From: Nostoc sp. UHCC 0702 | GTDB lineage: Bacteria > Cyanobacteriota > Cyanobacteriia > Cyanobacteriales > Nostocaceae | Direction of reading: 5' to 3' | DNA length: 64,000 nt | NCBI GenBank assembly: GCA_017164015.1 | Contig: CP071065.1 | Coordinates: forward strand, 2,942,501 to 3,006,500 | The notes under the pieces: generated by a model | Database searches by the model: none | The model's input: the letters and a program-made list of their open reading frames with translations, nothing else | Told to the model about the DNA's origin: nothing | Translations under genes and position numbers: made by a program | Part shown: positions 18,383 to 27,847 of the stretch, piece after piece | Position numbering within the stretch: position 1 is the stretch's first letter | Layout of the letters: each line of letters starts with the position of its first letter

Positions 18383-20074
18383 TCAGCTTTTTGAAGAGCG
18401 TGTATAAAGGTTGAGGGTAAATTTATCTAAAGACATTGTGCCTGAAACATGTTGAGTATTTTTTAGCTGAAATTGAGTTTTTAAAACCTGTTGAATTCTT
18501 TGATTTTCTCTATTTATTTCCGTCTCTGTTGTCAAACGAGACCATAACGGATTACTACTATCTAACCAGAGAACACGAGGATATTTTCCAGCTTCATCTT
18601 TCAAAACTTTTTCTAAAGAAGTTGCGAGATTTGCAGGCTTATCGGCTAGCAGCATCACATTAGCTTGGGAGGGAATATAATAAGCCAAACGCATAACATG
18701 ACCCCAAGCTTTGGAATTCATAGCAATTAAGGTTGGCTGATTTGCATCTTGTAAAATCAAGTCTGCAACTTGATGAAAAACAGAGCGATGCCGTAGACTA
18801 AAATCACCGATACTAATGGTGAGATACAAAAATAATAAACTAGCTGCTATTGGGGTACGCCATTTAATAGGTACACCTCGTTCTACCCACAAAACTAGCA
18901 ATAATAAACAGCCGGGCAGGATAATAATCATAGTCCGTCCCCAGCCAAATCCTACAGTAAACTTTTGAGCTACAATGTCTACTCCTAGAGCTAGTAACAG
19001 CGGTAAAACTCCTAATATTAAAGCCACAGTTAAATTTGTTTTTTCACCGGATTTCCAAAGGCTGATACTAGAGGCTAAAAGTAGTAAAATTACTAAGCAA
19101 CCAGCTATAATCAGACTCATTGGTGCTAGACTCGATGCCCAGTCTCCAATAAGTAAGTTAGTACCCAAAGTTTGAGCCACATCTTGCAAATGTTGTAACC
19201 ATGCAGAACTAACTCCTTTCACGGTGTTAAAACGTTTTAAGTCAGCATTTCTAAGTTGCTTGAGAGTACCCCATAGCAGCCAAGGACTAGTTAATAAAAC
19301 TCCAGCCCCCAAACGCAAACCGTGCTGCCACCAATGCTGTCGGTCGAGGTACAATACCAATACTGCTAAAGTAATGAGCCAATAAGCATATAAATAAAAA
19401 GTCAGTATACCAACTGCAACCGATACAATTAAAATGGCATTCCATAGTAACTGATTGCGGCGATTTTGAGGAATTTGAGTATCTTGTTGATAAATTAGAT
19501 GTAGCAGCGCCCATGCACTTAGTGTTGCCCATAAAACTAAAGGTGCATACATCCGAACATTAAGAGAATGAAATAAATAAAACGGATTAATTCCCAGTAA
19601 TGCAGCTAGAAAAAGTCCTCCTCGATGTCCTAAGAAAACTCTACCTAAACCATAAGCGCTACCCATAGCTGCAATGCTCAAAAATGTATTTAGGCTACGC
19701 ATAGCCGCTTCGCTATTCCCGAAAAGACGCAGCCATAAATGTTGACTTAAAAAAAATAATGGTGGATGAGGTTCTCCTCCTAACAAACCTTTAAGTAACC
19801 TACTAATAGTTAGGAAAAAATCGCGTACACCTGTCTCAACAGGTATACTCAACAATGATGTATATTCAGCTAATACTACTGGCGTATCCTTGGGGCTATT
19901 GTAGGCATTTTTGCCAGTAGAAATTAGTAAAGATAAAACTTCGTCATACCAAAATTCTCTACTTCCCAGATTAAGAATTCGTAGTAAAACAGCTAGTGCG
20001 ATCGCACTCAGCAGTAACCACTCCAAAGAAAAGCGCCCAAAGAATTTAGGGCTTACTAAGTCTTTATTCATCAT
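18383..20074 (-). CDS. GT39-like membrane glycosyltransferase
   Basis: A 563-residue multi-pass protein. Its first loop has GSREFWYDEVLSLLIS, with the acidic pair of the GT39/PMT superfamily. EPHPPLFFLSQHLWLRLFG follows, then SEAAMRSLNTFLS, the usual order of motifs. About 11 hydrophobic segments are followed by a soluble C-terminal domain of roughly 130 residues. It should use a polyprenyl-phosphate sugar at the outer face of the plasma membrane. It is the fourth GT-C gene of the locus but is separated from the others by the AT-rich plus-strand gene and repeats, so it probably has its own promoter. Confidence 0.86.
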   Translation of the reverse strand: MMNKDLVSPKFFGRFSLEWLLLSAIALAVLLRILNLGSREFWYDEVLSLLISTGKNAYNSPKDTPVVLAEYTSLLSIPVETGVRDFFLTISRLLKGLLGGEPHPPLFFLSQHLWLRLFGNSEAAMRSLNTFLSIAAMGSAYGLGRVFLGHRGGLFLAALLGINPFYLFHSLNVRMYAPLVLWATLSAWALLHLIYQQDTQIPQNRRNQLLWNAILIVSVAVGILTFYLYAYWLITLAVLVLYLDRQHWWQHGLRLGAGVLLTSPWLLWGTLKQLRNADLKRFNTVKGVSSAWLQHLQDVAQTLGTNLLIGDWASSLAPMSLIIAGCLVILLLLASSISLWKSGEKTNLTVALILGVLPLLLALGVDIVAQKFTVGFGWGRTMIIILPGCLLLLVLWVERGVPIKWRTPIAASLLFLYLTISIGDFSLRHRSVFHQVADLILQDANQPTLIAMNSKAWGHVMRLAYYIPSQANVMLLADKPANLATSLEKVLKDEAGKYPRVLWLDSSNPLWSRLTTETEINRENQRIQQVLKTQFQLKNTQHVSGTMSLDKFTLNLYTRSSKS

Positions 20075-20359
20075 AGAAACATTTATAATTCTTCAACAGT
20101 TGCGGTGTTAGCGTAGTGAAAGTCTTCAATTCCAAAAATTAAGCTGGCTGATTCGATAGATATTGTTTTGTGACTCATTTGTACCATAACTCAACAAAAA
20201 TGCCTAGAGTACAGGTAATTATAGTGACTATAGCCAAAGGCAACCAGTAAAATGTTATAGTATTTAGCACAGTCCAAAGCACGACAAAGATGTTCATGTG
20301 TGTGAAAAAAATTTCGTAAGAGTAATTTTCTTTGGCATAAATGCATCAATATAGTTACG

Positions 20360-21583
20360 GTGAAGTATTCACAACCACAGAGCAGCAGTAAAATCAACTT
20401 ATTGCCAAAATGTAAAATGTATCCTGGTTGTAACTATTGCCCTGTGAAGCTTAAAACTGTTGATGCTATTCTCGACCGTGCCCTAATGGGGTATGATTTA
20501 TCTCCCGAAGAGGGAGTATTTTTGTTAAAACAAACTGAAAAAGAGGCGATCGCAGCTATTCAAATCACCGCTGACAAACTCCGCCACGCTCAAGCAGGTG
20601 ATACCGTCACATACATCATTAACCGAAATATTAACTTTACTAACATCTGTGAGCAGCATTGTAGTTTTTGTGCTTTCCGTCGTGATGATGGTGATGCGGG
20701 CGCTTACTGGTTAGATTGGACGCAAATTTTGGAAAAGTCCCAAGATGCAGTCCAGCGTGGTGCAACAGAAATTTGTATGCAGGGAGGATTGAATCCACAA
20801 GCGCAGATCAATGGCAAATCTTTGCCTTATTACCTGAAATTGGTAGAAACCATCAAGCAAGAATTTCCTCAAATACACCTACACGCTTTTTCTCCCCAAG
20901 AAGTTCAATTTATCGCCAGAGTTGACGGACTTGAGTATGTTGATGTAATAGCTGCTTTGCGGGATGCTGGTGTTGGTTCAATGCCAGGAACCGCTGCTGA
21001 GGTGTTGGATGATGAGGTGCGGCGGGTGCTGTGCCCAGAGAAGATTGATACAGCCACTTGGCTAGAAATTATCAGTACATCTCACAGATTGGGTTTACAC
21101 ACCACAAGCACTATGTTATCTGGGCATATTGAAACACCAGAACAACAAATTGGGCATTTAGAAAAATTGCGATCGCTCCAAAAAACTGCCATCAATCAAG
21201 GATACCCAGCGCAGATTACAGAGTTTATTTTATTACCATTTGTTGGACAAGAAGCACCTAAATCCTTACGCCGTCGAGTCGGACGCGATCAACCGATTTT
21301 AACTGATGCACTGCTATTAGGGGCTGTGGCACGGATTTTTCTAGGAAATTGGATTCCCAACCATCAACCGAGTTGGGTCAAGTTGGGGCTAACTGGTGCT
21401 ACAGAAGCTTTAACTTGGGGTTGCAACGACATTGGTGGCACATTAATGGAAGAGCATATTACCACAATGGCGGGTGCTTTAGGTGGTACTTGCATGGAAG
21501 TAGAAACCTTGCAAACTGCGATCGCTTCTTTAGGACGATCCCATCAACAACGCGATACCCTTTATCAAAAAGTTACGAGTTAG
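20360..21583 (+). CDS. cofH: F0 synthase subunit CofH (radical SAM)
   Basis: A radical SAM enzyme that couples tyrosine-derived p-hydroxybenzyl to 5-amino-6-ribitylaminouracil on the way to 7,8-didemethyl-8-hydroxy-5-deazariboflavin (F0). In cyanobacteria F0 serves as the antenna of class I photolyases. The cluster motif CEQHCSFC is seen near residue 92. [14 protein letters not shown] and [15 protein letters not shown] are CofH-type substrate-pocket motifs, and the length of about 387-407 residues is normal. The ATG at 20420 (MYPGCNYC) is an alternative start. The partner CofG is not in the window. The psb27 gene follows on the same strand after about 150 bp. Confidence 0.93.
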   Translation: MKYSQPQSSSKINLLPKCKMYPGCNYCPVKLKTVDAILDRALMGYDLSPEEGVFLLKQTEKEAIAAIQITADKLRHAQAGDTVTYIINRNINFTNICEQHCSFCAFRRDDGDAGAYWLDWTQILEKSQDAVQRGATEICMQGGLNPQAQINGKSLPYYLKLVETIKQEFPQIHLHAFSPQEVQFIARVDGLEYVDVIAALRDAGVGSMPGTAAEVLDDEVRRVLCPEKIDTATWLEIISTSHRLGLHTTSTMLSGHIETPEQQIGHLEKLRSLQKTAINQGYPAQITEFILLPFVGQEAPKSLRRRVGRDQPILTDALLLGAVARIFLGNWIPNHQPSWVKLGLTGATEALTWGCNDIGGTLMEEHITTMAGALGGTCMEVETLQTAIASLGRSHQQRDTLYQKVTS

Positions 21584-21741
21584 GAGTTAGGAGTTTTCAA
21601 TTCTTCACTCAACACTTGGCGAGGAGTTGCAAGGAGGGAAACCCTCCGGTCAAACTTCGGTGACTCAGCACTCTCATGATCCCCAAGACCCCAATCCAGG
21701 ATAGGATGGACGTTGATTTACGTATAGTTCAAATGATGCAT

Positions 21742-22137
21742 ATGAAACGCTATTGGTCGCGTCTGCTTGCCTTAGTTTTAGTTGTAGCCATTGGTTTAAT
21801 GGGTTGTTCTAGCCCCGACAGTCTGACGGGAGATTATCGCCAAGACACCTTGGCTGTGGTCAATGTTATGAAACAAGCCTTAGAGTTATCACAAGATTCA
21901 CCAAACAGAGCAGCAATTCAAGCAGAAGCGCGTCAAAAAATTAATGACTTTTCAGCTCGCTACCAAAGGGTAAACTCTGTTTCCGGTCTTAGTTCTTTTA
22001 CAACCATGCGAACAGCCCTCAACTCTTTAGCAGGACACTACAGTTCTTACCCAAACCGGCCATTACCACAAAAACTTAAAACTCGCCTAGAGCAAGAGTT
22101 ACAGCAGGTAGAGTCTGCACTCAGGCGTGGTGCTTAA
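21742..22137 (+). CDS. psb27: Photosystem II assembly lipoprotein Psb27
   Basis: A lumenal lipoprotein that binds CP43 during assembly and repair of photosystem II, before the Mn cluster is built. The protein has a short basic N-terminus (MKRYWSR), a hydrophobic stretch and the lipobox LMGC, so lipid attachment at that Cys is expected. The mature part has the four-helix Psb27 pattern starting LTGDYRQDTLAVV. In-frame ATGs at 21733 and 21736 would add two or three residues, and an ATG further upstream at 21676 would add 22; I prefer 21742, which gives a compact signal peptide. Confidence 0.92.
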   Translation: MKRYWSRLLALVLVVAIGLMGCSSPDSLTGDYRQDTLAVVNVMKQALELSQDSPNRAAIQAEARQKINDFSARYQRVNSVSGLSSFTTMRTALNSLAGHYSSYPNRPLPQKLKTRLEQELQQVESALRRGA

Positions 22138-22358
22138 CTATCCACTACCCTATATTTCAACGTCATGAGTCCAAAGTTTTGATTTTGGACTCACAATTAG
22201 TACCGCTTCGCGTATTTAGTAATTAGTAATTACCGAACCGTAAGCGTTTTAGACATTTGAAATGGTTGGCTGATTTACACTGTCATGTATCAGTATTTTT
22301 ACTCACCATTCAGCACGAGTTTGTGAACTTTAGTTTAATCCAGGTTTTGAATTTCAAA

Positions 22359-22718
22359 TAAGTAGGTGGGTGAAAATAAACATGACTATGTTACGAAACG
22401 TAAATATGCCTGAAACCCTTACTACTGCCCTTACGGGTGACGCTCGCAAGCTCGCTAACGCTGCGAAGATCGCCAGTCGCTCATGGGGAGCCACTGCGGT
22501 GAGGCACTTGCTGTCTTGGCGGTTTCCGTCGATAGCAAAGTGCCTTTCCCGTTGGGTCTTGGGGTCTGGCCAAGTGGAGCAAGTGGCGTGGGAACCCCCT
22601 CTGAGCGGCTGGCTCACAACTGACAACTGACGACCCTCACTAGTTAACATCTCGGCTTCGCTCGATGTTAAAGCTGAGCGAAGTCGAAGCTTTAACTTTA
22701 TTCGCGCCGACCTACTTA
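22359..22718. repeat. MITE-like element, long copy (360 bp)
   Basis: The ends TAAGTAGGT and ACCTACTTA are inverted repeats. The first ~70 bp (GTGGGTGAAAATAAACATGACTATG...) and the last ~55 bp (CTGACAACTGACGACCCTCACTAGTTAA...) are nearly identical to those of the 131-bp copy at 36943-37073. The long copy has about 230 bp of extra GC-rich palindromic DNA (CTCGCTAACGCTGCG, GAGCGGCTGGC and so on) in between. Open frames across it on both strands are not genes. Confidence 0.8.
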
Positions 22719-23180
22719 TAGAATTTTCACTTTGATAGATGACTGTGGACAGCACGCTGTTGTAATTAGCAACAAAATAAACAGCCGTTGCATTTCTAGT
22801 ATATTGCACCAGTATTTTCCATAATTAATTTAATTTAATAAAAATCAGGCAACAGCAACAGGGGTTTAGCAGTCTTGCAAAAGTAAGCTTCAAAAACAAA
22901 GGTTTTGATATATAACATTTGATACATGTCACCTTCAGTTATCTGATATCGGCTTGCAATCAAAGATAGTAAACCAGACGTAGGGAGTTCTTGAGCAGGG
23001 GAGCAAATCTTTCTCCCTCATCTCTATCATTACCCCCAAGCCTACAGGGGAACCCAAAGCTGACTTCCCGTGAAAAGTCAGGCCCCAAAGCCCCTATCTC
23101 CCCCATGTCTAGATGCTATTTCTGAACGCAACTGGTTATGAATTGTAGTTGATGATTGATTTGTCCTTCTACTTTTAGGT
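22719..23180. other. Intergenic region upstream of the glycosidase-like gene
   Basis: 462 bp without a credible open frame. It should hold the promoter and leader of the 23181 gene. A short hairpin-prone stretch lies near 23050-23085 (CTGACTTCCCGTGAAAAGTCAG). I see no riboswitch that I can name. Confidence 0.5.
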
Positions 23181-24680
23181 ATGTCTAACCGTCCCTCGAA
23201 CCTTGCAAGACCAATGTTATTTTGGCGACGCTTGTTTGCTGCCGTTTTCAGCAGTATTCTCTTGATTCCTAACGTTGGGAGTCATTCAGCCGAGGCGCAG
23301 ATAACACAGTATTGCCAATTATCAACAGCGGCAACGCGAACAAAAGAAAACTTACGTTTGTCAGCCCTAAAAGGTGATAAAGATGCTCAGAGCCGCTACC
23401 AGCAGTTATTGAAAAAACACGCACAGCAATTGCAAGAATGCCGTAGTCGTACTTGGCCACAAGTCCAAGCTCTTTGGTTACGCTTGTATCCTTGTGATAT
23501 TAAGCCAGGTTCGCTCGATCAAATTATGGATCGGATTGTCAACCGTGGCTATAACCAAGTTTATGTAGAAGTTTTCTATGATGGGCAGGTACTATTACCA
23601 GCCGCAGCTAACTCAACAGTTTGGCCTTCTGTACTTCGCACCCAAGGAGCAGAAAAAATTGATCTACTTTCTGTAGCGATTCAAAAAGGGCGGCAACGTG
23701 GCTTAAAAGTTTATACTTGGATGTATACGATAAATTTCGGCTATACTTACGCTCAGCGTCCAGATAGAGAACCAGCGATCGCTCGCAATGGCAAAGGTCA
23801 AACAAGCTTATATGTAGTAGATAACGGCTCTCAAGTATTTATTGACCCCTACAACGAGCAAGCTAAACGCGACTACTTCCGTATGGTACAAGAAGTAGTA
23901 CGCCGTCGCCCGGATGGAATGCTATTTGATTATGTCCGCTATCCCAGGCAATCAGGAACTGATTCACTCGCCACCAAAGTTACCGATTTATGGCTATATA
24001 GTCCAGCCACCCAAGAAGCTTTATTTCGACGCGCACAAAATTATAAAGGACTGGAGTTAATTCGGCGCTTTTTGAGTAAGGGATACATCACCGCAGGAGA
24101 TATAAGTGAAGTCAATAAACTTTACCCTCAAGAAGGTGAACCCATGTGGCAAGGTCGCATCCCACCGCCAGCATCAAAATCAATCCTTTCTCCTAGCGAC
24201 AGACAAGCACTTTTGCAAACAGAATTATGGCAGTTGTCAGTTGCCCATGCCATGCAAGGTATCTTGGATTTTGTCGCCTTGGCCAGTTACCCAGCACAGC
24301 AAGTAGGAATTCCTTCTGGGGCGGTGTTTTTCCCTGATGGCAACCAAACTGTAGGTCGAGGATATGATTCTCGCTTACAACCTTGGGATAGGTTCCCTAG
24401 TTCTTTAGAATGGCATCCTATGTCTTATGCAACTTGCGGTAACGTTAGTTGTATAGTGCCGCAAGTTCGACGGGTTCTGAGCGTCGCCAAACCAGGTACG
24501 CAGGTGATTCCAGCTTTAGCTGGTAACTGGGGAGAATCGGTGAGTAATCGTCCACCACTAGAAGTACAAATGCAAGCACTTCGTCAACTTGCCCCTCAAC
24601 TCAAGGGAGTCAGCCATTTTGCCTATTCTTGGCAATATCCTGAAAATGATAGCGATCGCAAATTCTGTCGCGTCCGCTAA
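23181..24680 (+). CDS. Family 10-like glycoside hydrolase (GHL10 type), exported
   Basis: A 499-residue protein with an N-terminal signal sequence (hydrophobic around residues 14-36, cleavage probably near AEA/Q). A TIM-barrel-like domain follows, with the features of the GHL10/DUF187 family: NRGYNQVYVEVFYDGQVLLP, GLKVYTWMYTINFGY, VFIDPYNEQAKRDYF and PDGMLFDYVRYPR. The Asp and Tyr of FDYVRYPR are characteristic of these polysaccharide-acting enzymes. It is presumably periplasmic or secreted and acts on a cell-wall or sheath polysaccharide, but the substrate is not known. A group II intron begins immediately downstream without disrupting the gene. Confidence 0.85.
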   Translation: MSNRPSNLARPMLFWRRLFAAVFSSILLIPNVGSHSAEAQITQYCQLSTAATRTKENLRLSALKGDKDAQSRYQQLLKKHAQQLQECRSRTWPQVQALWLRLYPCDIKPGSLDQIMDRIVNRGYNQVYVEVFYDGQVLLPAAANSTVWPSVLRTQGAEKIDLLSVAIQKGRQRGLKVYTWMYTINFGYTYAQRPDREPAIARNGKGQTSLYVVDNGSQVFIDPYNEQAKRDYFRMVQEVVRRRPDGMLFDYVRYPRQSGTDSLATKVTDLWLYSPATQEALFRRAQNYKGLELIRRFLSKGYITAGDISEVNKLYPQEGEPMWQGRIPPPASKSILSPSDRQALLQTELWQLSVAHAMQGILDFVALASYPAQQVGIPSGAVFFPDGNQTVGRGYDSRLQPWDRFPSSLEWHPMSYATCGNVSCIVPQVRRVLSVAKPGTQVIPALAGNWGESVSNRPPLEVQMQALRQLAPQLKGVSHFAYSWQYPENDSDRKFCRVR

Positions 24681-25332
24681 TCATTGAGAAATTTCAGAAT
24701 AGGTCAACCGCCCCACCCACAAGGGGGTGCTGCGATTCGTTCAGTCTAAATAAGTAGCAATGCTTAGGGACGACTGGCAAGGAAAAGAAGGGAGCAATCC
24801 CAACAGAACCTTGACAACTTGATAGCCATGTAGGTGAGGGCAAAGCCCAAGTCCTACTCCACAGGTGCAGTGGTAAAAGCACGACCCCTACTGATGAGAC
24901 TAGCCATCAAGTTGGTAAAGCGGGGCGAAAGAAGGTAGCTGACAGCCTAAAGTCGGTCATCCCTTTAGCAAGAATCCATGAGCAGCGAAAGCGAAGATGC
25001 AAACGAACCATCGTGATGTGGAACCAGCGAAATCAGGCTTTTTGCGCTGGAGCCAAAAGGCAAAGGGTTAGGGCTGATGAATTTGTCTGTTCATCAGAAG
25101 CACTCCCAAAAGACCCCGGTGGACAGCATCGACTCTAAAGATTCAAACAATGGCTATCAGGAACGAAGTAACCTCTCGTATTCTCTCAAGAAGGTCGATT
25201 CTTGAGCAGGTGCTAACCGTATGATACGAGCAGGCGGGATTGAGTCAGAAGCGAATGCCCTGTTGTAATGACAGGGATATGCTGACAGATTCACGGTGAT
25301 TTGGAAGATAAAGTCGCAATTAGTGAGTACAA

Positions 25333-27075
25333 ATGTCTAAAACACGGTTACAACCGATGGTGGAATGGAGACACATCAACTGGCGCAAGCTGGAAAGGAG
25401 TGTCTTTAAGCTCCAAAAGCGAATTTATCGAGCTTCCCAACGTGACGATGTGAAAGCAATTCGCAGACTCCAGAAGACGTTGATGAAGTCCTGGTCAGCA
25501 AGGTGTTTAGCGGTCAGGCGGGTCACACAAGACAACCAAAGCAAGAAGACGGCGGGAGTAGACGGCAAAAAAGCGTTGACTCCAAAACAACGTCTCGCCC
25601 TAGTTGCCAATCTAAAATTAAGCCCAAAAGTTGCTCCAACTAGGCGAGTATGGATTCCTAAGCCTGGAACGGAGGAGAAGCGACCACTGGGTATCCCGAC
25701 AATGAAAGACCGAGCCTTGCAAGCGCTTGTTAAGCTGGCATTAGAACCAGAATGGGAAGCGCGATTTGAGCCTAACTCATACGGGTTCAGAGCCGGACGC
25801 TCATGCCACGATGCCATTGGGCAAATATTCACTGTGATTAGTCACAAAGCCAAATATGTGCTGGATGCCGACATCACCAAGTGTTTTGACCGCATCAACC
25901 ATGAAGCACTGCTCAACAAATTAAATACGTTCCCCACCATCCGCCGACAAGTTCGAGCATGGTTAAAAGCGGGAGTGATGGATAACAAGCAGTTGTTTCC
26001 AACATCTGAGGGTACACCGCAAGGTGGAGTTATTTCTCCATTATTGGCGAATATTGCCCTTCACGGGATGGAAAACCGGATAACACAAGCCTTCCCTGCC
26101 AGGAAGGTTGAGAAGAACGGAAAATTAGTACGTCTCTCAACTCCCAACATTATCCGCTACGCCGATGACTTCGTAATTCTCCACGAAGACATAACCGTTG
26201 TCCAAAGATGCAAGGAGATAATCTCTGAATGGTTAAAAGGCATGGACTTGGAACTGAAGCCTAGTAAAACACGCCTAGCCCACACTCTTCAAGAGTATGA
26301 AGGAATAAACCCAGGATTTGATTTTCTTGGATTCAATATCCGACAAATTCCGGTTGGTAAATACCAATCCGGTAAAAGCAACGGCAGATTACTAGGTTTT
26401 AAGACAATCATCACCCCAAGTAAAGAGAAGCAAAAGGTACATTACGACCGAGTAGCTAGCATCATTAACGCCCATCAGTCAGCGCCACAATCGGCGCTAG
26501 TGAGGAATCTTAATCCAGTCATCCGAGGATGGGCGAACTACTACTCAACAGTCGTAAGCAAGGATGCTTACGCACGGCAAGATTACCTCATGTACCAGAA
26601 GCTCAGAGCTTGGGCAAAACGCCGCCATCCCAGAAAATCTGGTCATTGGATAACTAACAAATACTGGCAGACAATTGGTGGTGAAAATTGGGTATTCGCA
26701 ACTAAAGCAGAGGGTAAAGACTCAATGCGATTACTAAAGCATGACGAAACTTCTATTACCCGCCATGTGAAAGTTAAAGGCGAAGCGTCACCATATGACG
26801 GAAACCTAATTTATTGGAGTACAAGAATGGGTAAACACCCAGAAATCCCAACACGAGAAGCAATTCTTCTGAAAGGACAAAAAGGTAAATGCCCCTACTG
26901 TAGATTGTTTTTCAGGGATGGAGATACATGGGAAATAGACCATAAAATCCCCCGTTCAAAAGGCGGTAAGGATGAATATAAAAATCTCCAACTTCTACAC
27001 AAACATTGTCACGACATGAAAACAGCCGAGGATGGTTCGGTTGGAAGTAGTAATGTCAATTGCCCGAATTACTGA
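25333..27075 (+). CDS. ltrA: Group II intron reverse transcriptase/maturase with HNH endonuclease
   Basis: A 580-residue multifunctional intron-encoded protein that assists splicing and drives target-primed reverse transcription. The reverse transcriptase domain covers about residues 70-330, with the polymerase motif IIRYADDFVILHED. A maturase (X) domain follows around 350-450 (NPVIRGWANYYSTVVSK). The C-terminal HNH domain has CPYC, DTWEIDHKIPRSKGG, NLQLLHKHCHD. All key motifs are present and the frame is uninterrupted, so the intron may be active. The stop codon lies only one base before the start of the domain V hairpin. Confidence 0.96.
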   Translation: MSKTRLQPMVEWRHINWRKLERSVFKLQKRIYRASQRDDVKAIRRLQKTLMKSWSARCLAVRRVTQDNQSKKTAGVDGKKALTPKQRLALVANLKLSPKVAPTRRVWIPKPGTEEKRPLGIPTMKDRALQALVKLALEPEWEARFEPNSYGFRAGRSCHDAIGQIFTVISHKAKYVLDADITKCFDRINHEALLNKLNTFPTIRRQVRAWLKAGVMDNKQLFPTSEGTPQGGVISPLLANIALHGMENRITQAFPARKVEKNGKLVRLSTPNIIRYADDFVILHEDITVVQRCKEIISEWLKGMDLELKPSKTRLAHTLQEYEGINPGFDFLGFNIRQIPVGKYQSGKSNGRLLGFKTIITPSKEKQKVHYDRVASIINAHQSAPQSALVRNLNPVIRGWANYYSTVVSKDAYARQDYLMYQKLRAWAKRRHPRKSGHWITNKYWQTIGGENWVFATKAEGKDSMRLLKHDETSITRHVKVKGEASPYDGNLIYWSTRMGKHPEIPTREAILLKGQKGKCPYCRLFFRDGDTWEIDHKIPRSKGGKDEYKNLQLLHKHCHDMKTAEDGSVGSSNVNCPNY

Positions 27076-27076
27076 G

Positions 27077-27112
27077 GAGCCGGATGAGAAGAAATTCTCA
27101 CGTCCGGTTTTG
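27077..27112 (+). other. Group II intron domain V hairpin
   Basis: GAGCCGGATGAG... pairs with CTCACGTCCGGTTTTG, the typical ~34-nt catalytic hairpin with a two-base bulge and a GAAA-like apical loop. Domain VI follows at about 27114-27146. Confidence 0.85.
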
Positions 27113-27189
27113 TAGGCGAGGCAGGGAGGCGACTCCCTGACCTTAGCCGGCGGGCTTGTATGGTACAAACCTCGGTCAATTCCTTGAAT

Positions 27190-27399
27190 TCATCCTTCTA
27201 TCTGTGGTGGATTTTCTGTTTCAAAAACGTAGTAGCGATCGCTAGCAAAAGTACGAATAATTAAATCTCTTTCTTCTTTACTGAAGGGATTAATATCTTG
27301 TTCTTCAGTAGCACCTTTGGGTGCTTTGATTTTCATAACAGCAAAAGGGTTAGTGTCAATTAACCCTATATCTAAAACGTAATTGTAACCCTTACCCAG
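27190..27399 (-). pseudogene. Remnant of a tyrosine recombinase (phage-type integrase)
   Basis: A 69-codon open segment, with its own internal ATG at 27336. It reads YNYVLDIGLIDTNPFAVMKI and then APKG...INPFSKEERDLIIRTFASDRYY. This is what I expect at the junction between the N-terminal core-binding domain and the catalytic domain of cyanobacterial integrases (xLIxxNPF, then PFxxEERDxII). The catalytic Arg/His/Tyr part is absent and an in-frame TAG precedes the segment. The group II intron end lies about 40 bp beyond its stop codon. It is probably a decayed integrase from an island near tRNA-Phe; identification is by eye. Confidence 0.5.
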
Positions 27400-27403
27400 C
27401 TAG

Positions 27404-27446
27404 ATGTCATATTTCATGACACATCGTATGACATCTCAAATGACAT
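27404..27446. promoter_or_regulatory. Four ATGACAT-type sites at exact 12-bp spacing
   Basis: ATGTCAT (27404), ATGACAC (27416), ATGACAT (27428) and ATGACAT (27440) begin exactly 12 bp apart. The first is in inverted form. They lie between a small ribbon-helix-helix-like gene and the integrase remnant, which suits an operator array for a cooperative binding regulator or an excisionase. Confidence 0.5.
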
Positions 27447-27542
27447 TCCGTAGGAAGGCTATGGTACTGGCTTGAGTAGCTTAAAAAGTTATTAGATTAT
27501 GTTGTTAAATATTTTTTTCGAGTATGGGTAGAAAGATGAATA

Positions 27543-27719
27543 TTACTGGTTAGTTTTGTTTAACTTCTCTTGTATTGCATCCCTGCAAAATTGCCCTGAA
27601 TTCTCCTGAGCCTTAATAGCATCTTTCATTTCTTTGGTGGCTCTAAAGGTTACAGTTTCGGTCAAGTCTTGACTAGGTGGATTATTAAAATTCTCTGGCT
27701 TACCTTTAGGATTGGGCAT
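27543..27719 (-). CDS. Small ribbon-helix-helix-like protein, 58 aa
   Basis: A short gene coding for MPNPKGKPENFNNPP... followed by TETVTFRATKEMKDAIKAQ and SGQFCRDAIQEKLNK. The second part has the beta strand plus two-helix order of ribbon-helix-helix DNA-binding proteins (strand TVTFRAT, helix KEMKDAIKA, helix SGQFCRDAIQEKL). About 100 bp downstream on the same strand lie four 12-bp-spaced repeats and the integrase remnant. I infer a regulator of the former mobile element. The start is fixed by the only ATG; no strong ribosome binding site is visible. Confidence 0.6.
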   Translation of the reverse strand: MPNPKGKPENFNNPPSQDLTETVTFRATKEMKDAIKAQENSGQFCRDAIQEKLNKTNQ

Positions 27720-27847
27720 TGTATAGAAATATAAACTTAGCTTTTAATCGGCGTGTACTTCGATTTACAGTTTTAAATCGGTAGGCAATCAGCCTGAGAA
27801 ACTTGTTACCTACCGATACCACTTTTACAGAGAGGCGATTCTATTTT

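Larger units (their letters stand above)
24720..27150 (+). mobile_element. Group II intron with RT-maturase ORF
   Basis: About 2.4 kb. The 5' ~600 bases are GC-rich and stem-loop dense without a plausible protein, as expected for ribozyme domains I-III. An LtrA-type ORF occupies domain IV. A clear domain V hairpin (27077-27112) and a domain VI-like stem (CAGGGAG/CTCCCTG near 27123-27140) follow. The exact 5' end is not resolved: GGTGCTGCGATTCG near 24726 may contain a variant of the usual GUGYG start. The 3' end is estimated, not proven. It lies in intergenic DNA after the glycosidase gene, on the same strand. Confidence 0.85.

Noticed and set aside
22354..22809. Minus-strand frame shared with 36818-37015 (…GIFTFRNIVMFIFTHLLI)
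   Set aside because: The shared peptide comes from the MITE ends present at both places, not from a conserved gene.
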